From positions 52,480 through 89,242 of the forward strand of contig DHBS01000028.1 in assembly GCA_002398825.1 (NCBI GenBank): 36,763 nucleotides of DNA, written 5' to 3'. Position numbers and translations under genes: made by a program. This document shows positions 7,962 to 15,591 of the stretch, in pieces. Below the pieces are notes generated by a model. The model saw nothing but the letters and a program-made list of their open reading frames with translations, was not told the origin of the DNA and did not search any database. Numbering within the stretch: the first letter of the stretch is position 1; each line of letters starts with the position of its first letter. The stretch is from Syntrophomonas sp. UBA4922 (GTDB lineage: Bacteria; Bacillota; Syntrophomonadia; Syntrophomonadales; Syntrophomonadaceae).

Positions 7962-8029
7962 TGCTAACTATCGTTATCCTATAGCAGTTATTATACTATA
8001 AATAATAGCATTAATTGCACAATATGCTA
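7962..8029 (-). promoter_or_regulatory. tetR promoter region with candidate operators
   Basis: Read on the minus strand, TATAAT (7995-7990) is a good -10; a -35-like TTGTGC is too far upstream (about 21 bases) for a standard promoter. A dyad TAGCAT-N12-ATGCTA (8006-8029) covers the -35 zone, and a second one, TGCTA-N15-TAGCA (7962-7986), lies between the -10 and the tetR start. The element TGCTAAC occurs at 7962 and again at 8025. This arrangement suits autorepression by the TetR protein. Confidence 0.45.
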
Positions 8030-8191
8030 ACAAGTGTTAATAAAAAATAGGCGCAGATAACGCAGATTCATTAAAGGCCTGTACCTCCTGGATTCGAGTC
8101 AGAGCATATAATGTATGCAAGGTCTGGGCGCCGATAGAATTAAAACCAGGAGTTAGTCCCCTTTTTGTGTTACAATGCGGAAAAAGGGTTT

Positions 8192-8233
8192 GGGGGATAG
8201 AGGTTTACCAGGGGTATCCTAGAACCATCCCCC
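8192..8233 (+). promoter_or_regulatory. Leader hairpin upstream of the DNA methyltransferase
   Basis: GGGGGAT (8192-8198) pairs with ATCCCCC (8227-8233), and inside it GGTT (8202-8205) pairs with AACC (8223-8226), with a three-base bulge on one side. The stem ends 8 bases before the AGGGAGG ribosome site (8241-8247), so it could affect translation. It is not followed by a T-run and is not a standard terminator. Confidence 0.45.
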
Positions 8234-8256
8234 CGTAACCAGGGAGGTTGAGGATT

Positions 8257-9618
8257 TTGTCGGGTAACAAGGTGCGGTTGTTCTGGGAGGGGCGCCAGGA
8301 TACGCCGTCAGGAATTGCCCACAGCGTGGAGCCCGCCGTAATTTCCCGCATTTATCCCCATCCAGTCAAACCGGAAAACTCTTTATGGCCGGAAGAGATC
8401 CGGCGCCCCGATGCCACCCCGGAAAACCGCATGTGCTTCGGCGACAACTCGGATGTAATGCAGTATCTGCTGCGAAATGGATATGAAAACAGGTTCAATC
8501 TGATCTATATAGACCCGCCCTATTTGAGCAACCAAAAATACCTGTCGCGCATTGAGATCGGTGACAAGACCAGTCCCCAACCGGTGGAGCGTCAGGTATT
8601 TCGTGATAATGGCCCGGGCGGCCTGGACGCCTTTCTGGAGCAGATGTTCCTGCGCTTGCAACTGATGAAAGATCTCTTAAATGAGAATGGCAGCCTCTTC
8701 GTGCACCTGGACTGGCATGTCAGCCATTATGCAAAGGTATTGCTCGATGAGATCTTCGGGTCTCAGACCATGATCAACGAAATCGTATGGTGCTACGGGG
8801 GCGGCACCGGAACCAGGCGCCACTTTCACCGCAAGCACGATTTGATCCTGTGGTACGCCAAAGGTCCTGATTATACCTTTAACCCGCAGTATCGCTCTTA
8901 TTCGCCGGGGACGGTGCAGAGGGGACTGACCAGGGTCAAGGGAGACCGTTATAAGCTGCACTCCAAAGGCGCATTGATGCAGGATTGGTGGAGCGACATA
9001 AACAAGATCCTCAGTCCCACCGCCCATGAGAATCTTAAATTCCCGACTCAAAAGCCTCTGGCCCTCTTGGAGCGGATAATCGCCGCAGCCTCCAATCCCG
9101 GTGATCTGGTGGGCGACTTCTATGCCGGTTCGGCGACAGCCGCGCAGGCATGCGAAGCAAGCGGCCGTTTCTGGGTGACATGTGACAACAGCCCCATCGC
9201 TATCGACACCGCTATGAAGCGTTTGATCAGAATGCCGGCCCGGCCTTTCACTGTGGAGAGTATGGAGGCTTCGTCTCATGAGACTGGGAAACTAGTACTC
9301 AAACCCCTGCTGGTCAATGATTTCAGTTCGGAAGATATACTGCTCCAAGTGGGTATACAAAGCTACCGGCCCGGACAGGAGATCAAGCCCGCTCCTGCGT
9401 TTAGCTATATAGACTTTTGGGAAATCGACCTCAATTATGACGGAAAGGTTTTCAACTCCGACCTGCAGGTCGTCAGGGCCAGCCAGCGCATGGACAGCGA
9501 CCTGCCCCTGCAAATCACCGCCCGCCTCAAAAAGCCCTCAACACCCATTGAGATCGCCATTAGAGTACATGATGTATTCGGTGATACAGTAGTGGCCATC
9601 GCCCGTTTAAACTCCTGA
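8257..9618 (+). CDS. Site-specific DNA methyltransferase (beta-type N4/N6, orphan)
   Basis: An amino-methyltransferase of the beta arrangement. The catalytic motif IV (LIYIDPPYLSNQ, near residue 86) comes first, and the SAM-binding motif (GDLVGDFYAGSATAAQAC, near 285) comes after a TQKPLALLERII segment. I place the start at TTG 8257, because the TTG at 8248 lies directly against the ribosome site AGGGAGG (8241-8247). The C-terminal 110-120 residues after the catalytic core contain YIDFWEIDLNYDGKVFNSD, resembling tails of some type III Mod-like enzymes. No restriction endonuclease or specificity subunit is adjacent, so it is an orphan enzyme here. The target sequence cannot be read from the gene. 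Confidence 0.85.
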   Translation: MSGNKVRLFWEGRQDTPSGIAHSVEPAVISRIYPHPVKPENSLWPEEIRRPDATPENRMCFGDNSDVMQYLLRNGYENRFNLIYIDPPYLSNQKYLSRIEIGDKTSPQPVERQVFRDNGPGGLDAFLEQMFLRLQLMKDLLNENGSLFVHLDWHVSHYAKVLLDEIFGSQTMINEIVWCYGGGTGTRRHFHRKHDLILWYAKGPDYTFNPQYRSYSPGTVQRGLTRVKGDRYKLHSKGALMQDWWSDINKILSPTAHENLKFPTQKPLALLERIIAAASNPGDLVGDFYAGSATAAQACEASGRFWVTCDNSPIAIDTAMKRLIRMPARPFTVESMEASSHETGKLVLKPLLVNDFSSEDILLQVGIQSYRPGQEIKPAPAFSYIDFWEIDLNYDGKVFNSDLQVVRASQRMDSDLPLQITARLKKPSTPIEIAIRVHDVFGDTVVAIARLNS

Positions 9619-9732
9619 AACAGATTATAGATATGTCTGGAATAACTATGGCGGGATTATTGGGACAACTACCGGCCCTGGTTACACTGACAGAAGCCAG
9701 GCGGCAACCGCTACCCATGGGGCGGTGGGCGT

Positions 9733-9751
9733 ATGTATAGCGTTTATACAT
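9733..9751. repeat. Palindrome downstream of the methyltransferase
   Basis: ATGTATA (9733-9739) and TATACAT (9745-9751) form a perfect 7-base stem with a 5-base loop; imperfect pairing extends outward through GTGGGC and GCCTCCCAT. A T-rich stretch follows only about 35 bases later, so terminator function is doubtful. Confidence 0.5.
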
Positions 9752-9897
9752 GCCTCCCATGCTGCCTGCTTTGCACATTAGCACTTTCTTTTTATCGTCT
9801 TACGCCGATTGATTATGCAATTGCCCTTGATGATTAGCGTACAAAACTACACATGAGAAATCGATGGACAGGTGCGGAGGTTCGCTTCCTCTCAGGC

Positions 9898-9947
9898 GTA
9901 CCATTAGAGAAACTGGTACTTCCCTAGAAGTTGAGAAGTATTTTTTT
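9898..9947 (+). promoter_or_regulatory. Possible attenuator: overlapping hairpins and T-run upstream of the permease
   Basis: GTACCA (9898-9903) pairs with TGGTAC (9914-9919). The last two bases of that arm also belong to ACTTC (9918-9922), which can pair with GAAGT (9935-9939) directly before A plus seven T's (9941-9947). The two stems compete, as in a terminator/antiterminator switch. I do not match it to a known riboswitch or T-box class. Confidence 0.35.
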
Positions 9948-10114
9948 GTTCTATGACAGTACGATAACCAGACAAAGTATTTTCTTGAACATCTTAATTC
10001 AAAATTATGTTATTCTATTGTCAGTGTGTTTTCGTCAGATTTCGCAGCATGGTTTGACGGTAGGCAGGTTACACTCTAAAACCCAATATTGTAGTATAGG
10101 AGGATGGATTCACT

Positions 10115-11668
10115 TTGGACATTTTGTTAATTTTGTTGCCCATTATTGTTGTTTTAGGTCTTCTGATCTTCGCTAAATGCCCTGCTGATATCAGTGGGTT
10201 TATCGGCTGGTTATTAACCCTCACCATTGCCTACCTGTTCTTCCACACCTCTTTGCGCGTAAGTTTGGCCTCGACAGTAATGGGGATGGTCCGTTCATTC
10301 CCGGTTTCCTTGATGGTAGCCACTTCAATTCTGCAGATCACCTTTTTGGAATCTACCGGAGCCCTGCAGCGCATCGTGGCCTTTGTCAAAACTATCGCCC
10401 GCAGCAATCACGCGGTGCAGATCATGATAATCAATATGGGAATCGGCACCCTGCTGGTGTCGGTAGGCGCCACCCCGGTCTCAATTCTACCGCCTATAAT
10501 GCTGGCCATGGGCTATTCTACTTTCGTGGCAGTGGCTTTGCCCGCGTTGGGATTTGATGGCTTGTGCACCTATGCTCTCCTGGGCGCTCCGCTGGTGGCC
10601 TTCGCCGACCTTACCGGCACCCCCCTGGTCGACTCCGCCCTGGTATTCTCCAAATTCATGCCCGTTATCTCGACAATGATCGGGTTCGGGATGCTGTGGA
10701 TCGTGGGCGGTTGGAAGAAAGTGGTGGAGGGCTTTGTGCCCTGTACCCTGGCCGGTGTAACCATGGGTTTTACAGCCGTGGCGGTAGCCCACTGGGTGCC
10801 TGCGGGGGTGGTTTTGACAGGGATCTTTGCCGGTATGGCCACTATTTTAATAATGTTCGCCTACTTAAAGGTTCAGGGCAAACCGATTATCGACCGCAGT
10901 GAAATCAGCAAACTGGATTTGCGCACCGAGAACTCCATGTCATTATTAAAAGCCTTATCTCCGTGGATAATACTCATCATTTGCTGCCTGATTGTAAATT
11001 TCTGGAGTCCGGCCTTGACCCTGTTATCCAAAAAACTGGCCATGCCTTTTAATCTGATCCCAGGTGGAAAACCCATATCCACCCGCATGCTGTGGAACGC
11101 CTATACCTGGGTGGTGATCAGCACTATCCTGGCTTTGCCCTTCATCACTCCCAGCAAAGCGCAATGGAAGGATATCGGATTGAAATGGCTAAAACGGGCC
11201 CCGCGCCCGGTTTTCTCCGCGGCTATTTTCTTCGCCATTGCTGAACTAATGGTGAATTCGGGAATGAGCCCGGTAGGAGACGTCTGGAAGATCGTCAATC
11301 CGGACTGGAACATGATCTCTGTTCTGGCCAACACGTCAGCCCAATTCTTTAAAGACCTGTATCCCATAGCGGCTGCTTACCTGGGACTGATGGGTGGTTT
11401 TATAACCGGTTCGGAAGCCTCCACCATCGCCCTCTATGCCAAATACAACCTCATGACCACCAAGCTGTTGAATTTGAACCCGCTGGTGGTCACCGCCGGG
11501 ATCGCCATAGCCGGTGGCCTGGCCAGCGTCATTTCACCGGCCAAGCTGCAGAATGCGGCGGCCACTATCGATGCGCTGGGTATCGAGTCCCAGGTCATCA
11601 AAACCGCCATAGTGGTTGCGTTGGTATTCACCACCGTCGCCGCGCTGCTCACCTTTATGTGGGCATAA
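10115..11668 (+). CDS. L-lactate permease (LctP/LldP) family transporter
   Basis: A 517-residue integral membrane protein with about 12-14 hydrophobic segments spread over its length. The overall pattern fits the LctP family, which imports lactate or glycolate with protons: an early glycine-rich GIGTLLVSVGATPVSILPP segment and the C-terminal GLMGGFITGSEASTIALY segment followed by ISPAKLQNAAATI. The usual family motif has SN where this protein has SE, so the substrate may differ. The start is TTG with AGGAGGA at 10098-10104. It is a single gene with its own long leader and a strong terminator; no lactate dehydrogenase genes are adjacent. Confidence 0.78.
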   Translation: MDILLILLPIIVVLGLLIFAKCPADISGFIGWLLTLTIAYLFFHTSLRVSLASTVMGMVRSFPVSLMVATSILQITFLESTGALQRIVAFVKTIARSNHAVQIMIINMGIGTLLVSVGATPVSILPPIMLAMGYSTFVAVALPALGFDGLCTYALLGAPLVAFADLTGTPLVDSALVFSKFMPVISTMIGFGMLWIVGGWKKVVEGFVPCTLAGVTMGFTAVAVAHWVPAGVVLTGIFAGMATILIMFAYLKVQGKPIIDRSEISKLDLRTENSMSLLKALSPWIILIICCLIVNFWSPALTLLSKKLAMPFNLIPGGKPISTRMLWNAYTWVVISTILALPFITPSKAQWKDIGLKWLKRAPRPVFSAAIFFAIAELMVNSGMSPVGDVWKIVNPDWNMISVLANTSAQFFKDLYPIAAAYLGLMGGFITGSEASTIALYAKYNLMTTKLLNLNPLVVTAGIAIAGGLASVISPAKLQNAAATIDALGIESQVIKTAIVVALVFTTVAALLTFMWA

Positions 11669-11739
11669 ACAGGCGGCTCTGTTTGGTTTGAGCCCGCTGC
11701 TGCAGTTCAGGCAGCTTTAATAAATCACGTTTCTTATAT

Positions 11740-11767
11740 AATCGGGGGTTGCCCCCGATTATTTTTT
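11740..11767 (+). terminator. Strong intrinsic terminator after the permease gene
   Basis: A perfect 9-base stem (AATCGGGGG 11740-11748 with CCCCCGATT 11752-11760, TTG loop) is followed by A and six T's. Confidence 0.93.
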
Positions 11768-11778
11768 ATGGGAGAAAA

Positions 11779-11795
11779 CCCCGGCTATGCCGGGG
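11779..11795. repeat. GC-rich palindrome
   Basis: CCCCGGC-TAT-GCCGGGG, a perfect 7-base stem with a 3-base loop, about 12 bases after the permease terminator. There is no T-run on the plus strand; on the minus strand it runs into TTTTCTCCC, so it may be a weak terminator in that direction or a dispersed repeat. Confidence 0.55.
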
Positions 11796-11898
11796 GACCA
11801 TATAGCGACGGGGTTTGTTCAAGATAGCGTTTCCATCGCCAATTTCGGGACTTTTCACACAGCCTGCCGTCCCCCTTGTCTTTATAGCTAATTATTTA

Positions 11899-11927
11899 TT
11901 GATAATATAGATAATATACCTTATAAT
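11899..11927 (+). promoter_or_regulatory. Sigma-A-type promoter for the Phd-Uma2 gene
   Basis: TTGATA (11899-11904), a 17-base spacer and a perfect TATAAT (11922-11927), located 30 bases before the ATG of the next gene in very AT-rich DNA. Confidence 0.75.
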
Positions 11928-11957
11928 TTTAGCTAATATAAGATTGGGGGTGCTGCT

Positions 11958-12692
11958 ATGCGTGTAAACACTACCGACTTGCAGAATGCTTTTGGGAAAT
12001 ATCTGGCTCTGGTGGAGAAGGAAGATATTATAGTTACCAAAAACGGAAAAAGCGTGGCCAAACTGAGCCGCTACCATGAACCTGATTATTTTTTGGTTCA
12101 CGAAGAAGCCAAAGGCTGCAGGACCACCAGAAAAGTCAGCTACGAGGAATATATGACCCTGGTCGATTCCTCCGACCAGAGGTATGAACTCATCGACGGC
12201 GAGATTTACCTCCTGGCTTCGCCGAGCTTTAAACATCAAATTGTAGTCAACGAAATATCCTGGCATTTTTACAACTATTTTAAAGGAAAGCCCTGCCGGT
12301 CATTAACATCACCATTTGATGTAAGGCTTTTCGGCTTTGCGACCAAGTTTGAAGAAGATCCCAATGTCGTCCAGCCTGATGTGGTGGTTATATGCGATCT
12401 GGACAAGGTGAATGAATCTGATAAATATGAAGGCGTACCCGCCCTGGTGGTTGAAGTATTGTCTCCGTCGACTAAAGGCAAGGATATGGTCACGAAATTG
12501 AATCTCTACATGAAAAGCGGGGTTTCGGAATACTGGGTGGTAAATCTGGAAAACCGCACTATTTTACAGTATTCCTTCTCCCCGGCAAGAGAACTGGAAA
12601 ACTTAAAAACCTGTGCTGAGGGAGAGACCATAGAATCGACCGCTTTTGCAGAACTTAAGATTTCTCTGGGGGATGTTTTTGCCGAAGTCTAG
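11958..12692 (+). CDS. Phd/YefM-like antitoxin domain fused to Uma2-family PD-(D/E)XK domain
   Basis: A 244-residue two-domain protein. Residues about 1-40 (MRVNTTDLQNAFGKYL...IIVTKNGKSVAKLSR) match the DNA-binding N-terminal half of Phd/YefM antitoxins. Residues about 60-240 are a Uma2 (DUF820) domain of the PD-(D/E)XK nuclease fold: YELIDGEIYLL, QPDVVVICD, ALVVEVLSPSTKGKD and YWVVNLENRTI, giving the expected E, D, E-x-L and downstream K. Such folds are nuclease-like, but the activity of Uma2 proteins is not well defined. The ATG has a GGGGGTG ribosome site. It has its own promoter and no separate toxin gene next to it. Confidence 0.85.
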   Translation: MRVNTTDLQNAFGKYLALVEKEDIIVTKNGKSVAKLSRYHEPDYFLVHEEAKGCRTTRKVSYEEYMTLVDSSDQRYELIDGEIYLLASPSFKHQIVVNEISWHFYNYFKGKPCRSLTSPFDVRLFGFATKFEEDPNVVQPDVVVICDLDKVNESDKYEGVPALVVEVLSPSTKGKDMVTKLNLYMKSGVSEYWVVNLENRTILQYSFSPARELENLKTCAEGETIESTAFAELKISLGDVFAEV

Positions 12693-12804
12693 CCTGTTAA
12701 TGGCGCCGGGGCCGCAAACCGGCTGCCGGCATGATAAGCTTGAGTAACCGAATGTTACCAATCTCTTCCTGCTGACATATAGTAGTTAGCGATAGGGGTT
12801 GGTC

Positions 12805-13575
12805 ATGATGAATTATCGGGTTTGCTTTGCCGCATATCTGCGGCGTCAGGGCAGAAAACCGGTTACGGTAAAATTCTATACCGGGTCACTGCAGATGTAT
12901 CTTCATTACTGTGCGCAGCATCGAAAGCGCGGCAATATACCTGCTCTGATGAATCCGCTGTTGTTGGAAAAATACCGTGATTATCTGATAGTTGAAAAAT
13001 CCTACGCTTCATCCACAGTTAACCGGAATCTTTGCGGCTTGTCTGCATTTGCCCGTTTTCTCATGGAACGGGGAATGTTGTCCTATAACCCCCTGGATTT
13101 GGTGGCCAGAGCCGGCAAGTGCTCAATGAGTTCGATAGAAAGGAGGGCGGCCTGGCAGGATATCCAGCTTCTTCGGGCTAAACTGCATCAGGATGTTATG
13201 AATGTCCGCGATAGGGCCATCATAGAACTGCTTTATACGGGATTGACGGTCAAAGAGTTATGCAGTCTGCTCTGGGACCACAGCGATGTTTGTCCCCAAA
13301 CGATTAAGGTGGGTAAGCGCCAGGTATCACTGCATGCCGAGGCCAGGCTGGCCTGGCAGCATTACATGATTCTGAGGCCGATTCTGCGAGGGCCTTTCTT
13401 ATTAGTGGGCAACCGGCAAGATGCTTCCTTCGATCCGGGCACTGTCTATTCTATGGTAAGTAATCTGGCCAGGCGGCATGGTGTCAAAGTTGGAATGCGC
13501 ATGCTCCGCCTGGCCAAGTTCGCCGGTGAGATCTACGGATTTGCAGCTGATGCCATGGCAGCTCAAGCAGCTTAA
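12805..13575 (+). pseudogene. Degenerate XerC-like tyrosine recombinase (catalytically incomplete)
   Basis: About 256 residues, 40-50 fewer than XerC. The N-terminal core-binding domain is recognisable (FYTGSLQMYLHYC, YASSTVNRNLCGLSAFARFL) and so is the start of the catalytic domain (VRDRAIIELLYTGLTVKELC). The conserved Arg of the GIRVSEL motif is Thr here. The HTLRH box reads RMLRL, so both His residues are lost, and the protein ends before the last His/Trp and the nucleophilic Tyr. It therefore should not cut DNA. It may be a decaying recombinase or a protein kept for DNA binding. I prefer ATG 12805 (TAGGGG upstream) over the TTG at 12799. Compare the intact xerC at 26222. Confidence 0.72.
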
Positions 13576-13731
13576 TTATAATCTGAATCCTAAGCCCTCC
13601 CGCAACAGAAACTGTATATAATCTACACTGATAATGGCCAAAAAAACGGTAGGGTGCGCGAAATTTGGTTTCACACCCCCCGGATAAAAGTCTGTTAAAG
13701 CTTATATGCAAATCTCCGTCCTGGCACAAGA

Positions 13732-13784
13732 ATGGGGTCGTGTCGTCTATCTTGTTAGGGAAAGGACAGACGACACGACCCCAT
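13732..13784. repeat. Perfect 17-base inverted repeat
   Basis: ATGGGGTCGTGTCGTCT (13732-13748) and its exact complement AGACGACACGACCCCAT (13768-13784), separated by 19 bases. It lies between the convergent recombinase-like gene and the stalk-domain gene. It could act as a bidirectional terminator (ATTTTC follows on the plus strand) but is longer than needed; it looks like a mobile palindrome. Confidence 0.85.
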
Positions 13785-13802
13785 ATTTTCATTCTACAGC
13801 GG

Positions 13803-15419
13803 TTACTGCCGGTTAAGATATACTATGCGGTTGTCGGCATCCCAGTAGACCGACAGGCCGAAGTATTCAGCAATCACCCTTACGGGCACGTAGGTGCGGC
13901 CGTCCTGGACCACCGGCGGGGCGTCCATGGTATATTCCTGAGCGCCTATTTTATAGCTGGTGGAATTAAGCCGCATGACCAGTTGATTTTCACTGCCATT
14001 GGAGAGGACAATGGTGTCGGGTGGCTGCCATTCGGTGCTGCCGCCCAGAGCTGCTGTCAATACCGCTACGGGAATCAAGGTCCTTCCATTGGATACTATC
14101 GGTTCCGCTCCGTATAAGGATATTTTTTCCCCATCAAGGTAAACCTGAATAGACTGGTTATTGTTATCAGGCTCCACCCGTTTGCTGTTCTGCGCATTTA
14201 TCGGCGGTATGACTATGTTGCCGTTCCCCGACCAATCCAAGTCCATGTCTAAATTCACTTTACCGCTAACGCTGTTTATGTCGTCAATATCCTTGCCCTC
14301 TTGCCATTGCCCGGATAAGGTCATTTTACAGGCAGCCTGATTTGGATTTATGCTGCTGTCCGCTGACAGGTTCAAAACCAGTTTGAAATCTGAAGTATGT
14401 ATAGACAGGTCATACTTTTCGATTGAAGCCATTGCATCGCCGCTTAACCTCACTTCGCTATTTAAGGCGAAACCTATATCATTATTTTCCACTTCTCCGG
14501 TTATCTCCACAGAGGCTTTGTGACGATCCGCCGAAGCATACAGTTTGCCCTTTTTCAGGGTAAACGGAATACTTTTCTGGAATTCGTTCAGGTCCGCGAT
14601 GGTCAGGTTATTGATGGCTGCCACCATCTCGTTTCTGGCCTGCATCATCTGGGTTTCGAATTGGGGATCGCTCTGTAAGCTGGGGTAGCTCATAAATGTG
14701 CCGAAAACTTTATCGCTTAAACTCTCGCTGTGGCTTTTGAGGTTGTTAAGCAGCTGCTGGGGATCTTTAGCAATCCGTGTAAGATCCAGGACCGCATAGT
14801 TTTGGTCATAAGAATAACAACTGTCAGGTATAATTTCCAGGATTTCCACCAGGAGGTCCTGTATGCCTTGCATTTGTTCTTCCTGGTAGGTAATGCTCTG
14901 TTTTAAGGCCATATTGAAACCGGCCTGCTCCGGTTCATTTAATCCCAGAGGGAAGACGATATATGGGGGCAATTGCCCCGGATTGCCCAGCTCGGAGAAG
15001 TCGGCGCCGGCATTGCTCAGGGACTGTATGGTTTCGCGGGTAACGATGATCTCATCTCCCCTTATATAGACCTGTCCCTGAATGTCGTACTCAAGCATTT
15101 TGCTCTGGAAACTGCAGCTGCCCTTGCCTTGGGCGAGGCTGAAATCGAGTAGCAATGAAGCATTCCCCGAGACGTTGCTAACCGCGGTGCCATCATCCAG
15201 AACCATATTGAAATCTTTGAGATCGGCATTGGCTCGCAGCTGTACAGTATCTGTGGTCAGGGCGTTAAGAACCTGCTGCTGCAACTGCATGGATTGTGCG
15301 AAGTAGTTTGTATAATAGTTGATAAAGGCCTGTTTGGGGGATTCCCCGGCGACCGCCATTCCCGGCATGGATAGCAGCATTAGCATCAGGATCAGAATTC
15401 CGGCTGTGATCTTTTTCAA
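13803..15419 (-). CDS. Secreted protein with C-terminal copper-amine-oxidase-N 'stalk' domain
   Basis: About 538 residues from the TTG at 15419, chosen because AAGGAGG lies 8 bases upstream; the frame extends 13 codons further but without a ribosome site. The N-terminus is a signal peptide (KKITAGILILMLMLLSMPG, then AVAG cleavage-like). The middle, about residues 35-400, is a beta-rich, polar region I cannot assign. The last 120 residues form a stalk domain (IQVYLDGEKISLYGAEPIV, GRTLIPVAVLTAALGG, GRTYVPVRVIAEYFGLSVYW), the same type as in the MACPF protein but at the opposite end. It probably acts outside the cell or in the cell wall. Function unknown. It has a clear promoter at 15465-15493. 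Confidence 0.75.
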   Translation of the reverse strand: MKKITAGILILMLMLLSMPGMAVAGESPKQAFINYYTNYFAQSMQLQQQVLNALTTDTVQLRANADLKDFNMVLDDGTAVSNVSGNASLLLDFSLAQGKGSCSFQSKMLEYDIQGQVYIRGDEIIVTRETIQSLSNAGADFSELGNPGQLPPYIVFPLGLNEPEQAGFNMALKQSITYQEEQMQGIQDLLVEILEIIPDSCYSYDQNYAVLDLTRIAKDPQQLLNNLKSHSESLSDKVFGTFMSYPSLQSDPQFETQMMQARNEMVAAINNLTIADLNEFQKSIPFTLKKGKLYASADRHKASVEITGEVENNDIGFALNSEVRLSGDAMASIEKYDLSIHTSDFKLVLNLSADSSINPNQAACKMTLSGQWQEGKDIDDINSVSGKVNLDMDLDWSGNGNIVIPPINAQNSKRVEPDNNNQSIQVYLDGEKISLYGAEPIVSNGRTLIPVAVLTAALGGSTEWQPPDTIVLSNGSENQLVMRLNSTSYKIGAQEYTMDAPPVVQDGRTYVPVRVIAEYFGLSVYWDADNRIVYLNRQ

Positions 15420-15464
15420 AAATCCTACCTCCTTCAATATAATAACAACATATAACATATCTTT

Positions 15465-15493
15465 ATTATAGAATTACAGCCAATATTTAACAA
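15465..15493 (-). promoter_or_regulatory. Sigma-A-type promoter for the stalk-domain protein
   Basis: On the minus strand: TTGTTA (15493-15488), a 17-base spacer, TATAAT (15470-15465). It lies about 45 bases upstream of the TTG start. Confidence 0.75.
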
Positions 15494-15591
15494 GGAGAAG
15501 CAGAATGGCGGCGGTTCTTGCCCTGCCTTTTGAACGCCAATATTTTTGAGGCCGTTTCATAAGCGCATATTGCCCGGTTTGGTTTCCCCCG

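Larger units (their letters stand above)
7947..8256. other. Intergenic region between divergent tetR and methyltransferase genes
   Basis: It holds the AT-rich tetR control region (7962-8029), about 100 bases without recognisable features (8040-8150), an extended -10-like TGTTACAAT at 8168-8176 reading toward the methyltransferase, and a two-part hairpin at 8192-8233. No further gene is supported. Confidence 0.6.
9619..10114. other. Long intergenic region with several hairpins before the LctP-family gene
   Basis: No supported coding sequence in about 496 bases. It holds a hairpin at 9733-9751 (ATGTATA/TATACAT, extendable with GGGC/GCC flanks), a pair of competing hairpins with a T-run at 9898-9947, and a weak TTGAAC element at 9985-9990 with AT-rich sequence downstream that might be a promoter. 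Confidence 0.55.

Noticed and set aside
9634..9741. A 35-codon plus-strand ORF starting ATG TCT GGA
   Set aside because: No ribosome site and it ends inside a hairpin; not enough evidence for a gene.
9560..9784. A 74-codon minus-strand ORF after the methyltransferase
   Set aside because: It overlaps the methyltransferase 3' end, lacks a ribosome site and has no recognisable features.
13665..14117. A 150-codon plus-strand ORF across the palindrome and the 3' end of the stalk gene
   Set aside because: It runs through the inverted repeat and is antisense to the conserved stalk domain.
15505..15549. A tiny 14-codon ORF with AAGGAGA upstream
   Set aside because: Too short to support; the ribosome-like sequence lies in the promoter region of the minus-strand stalk gene.
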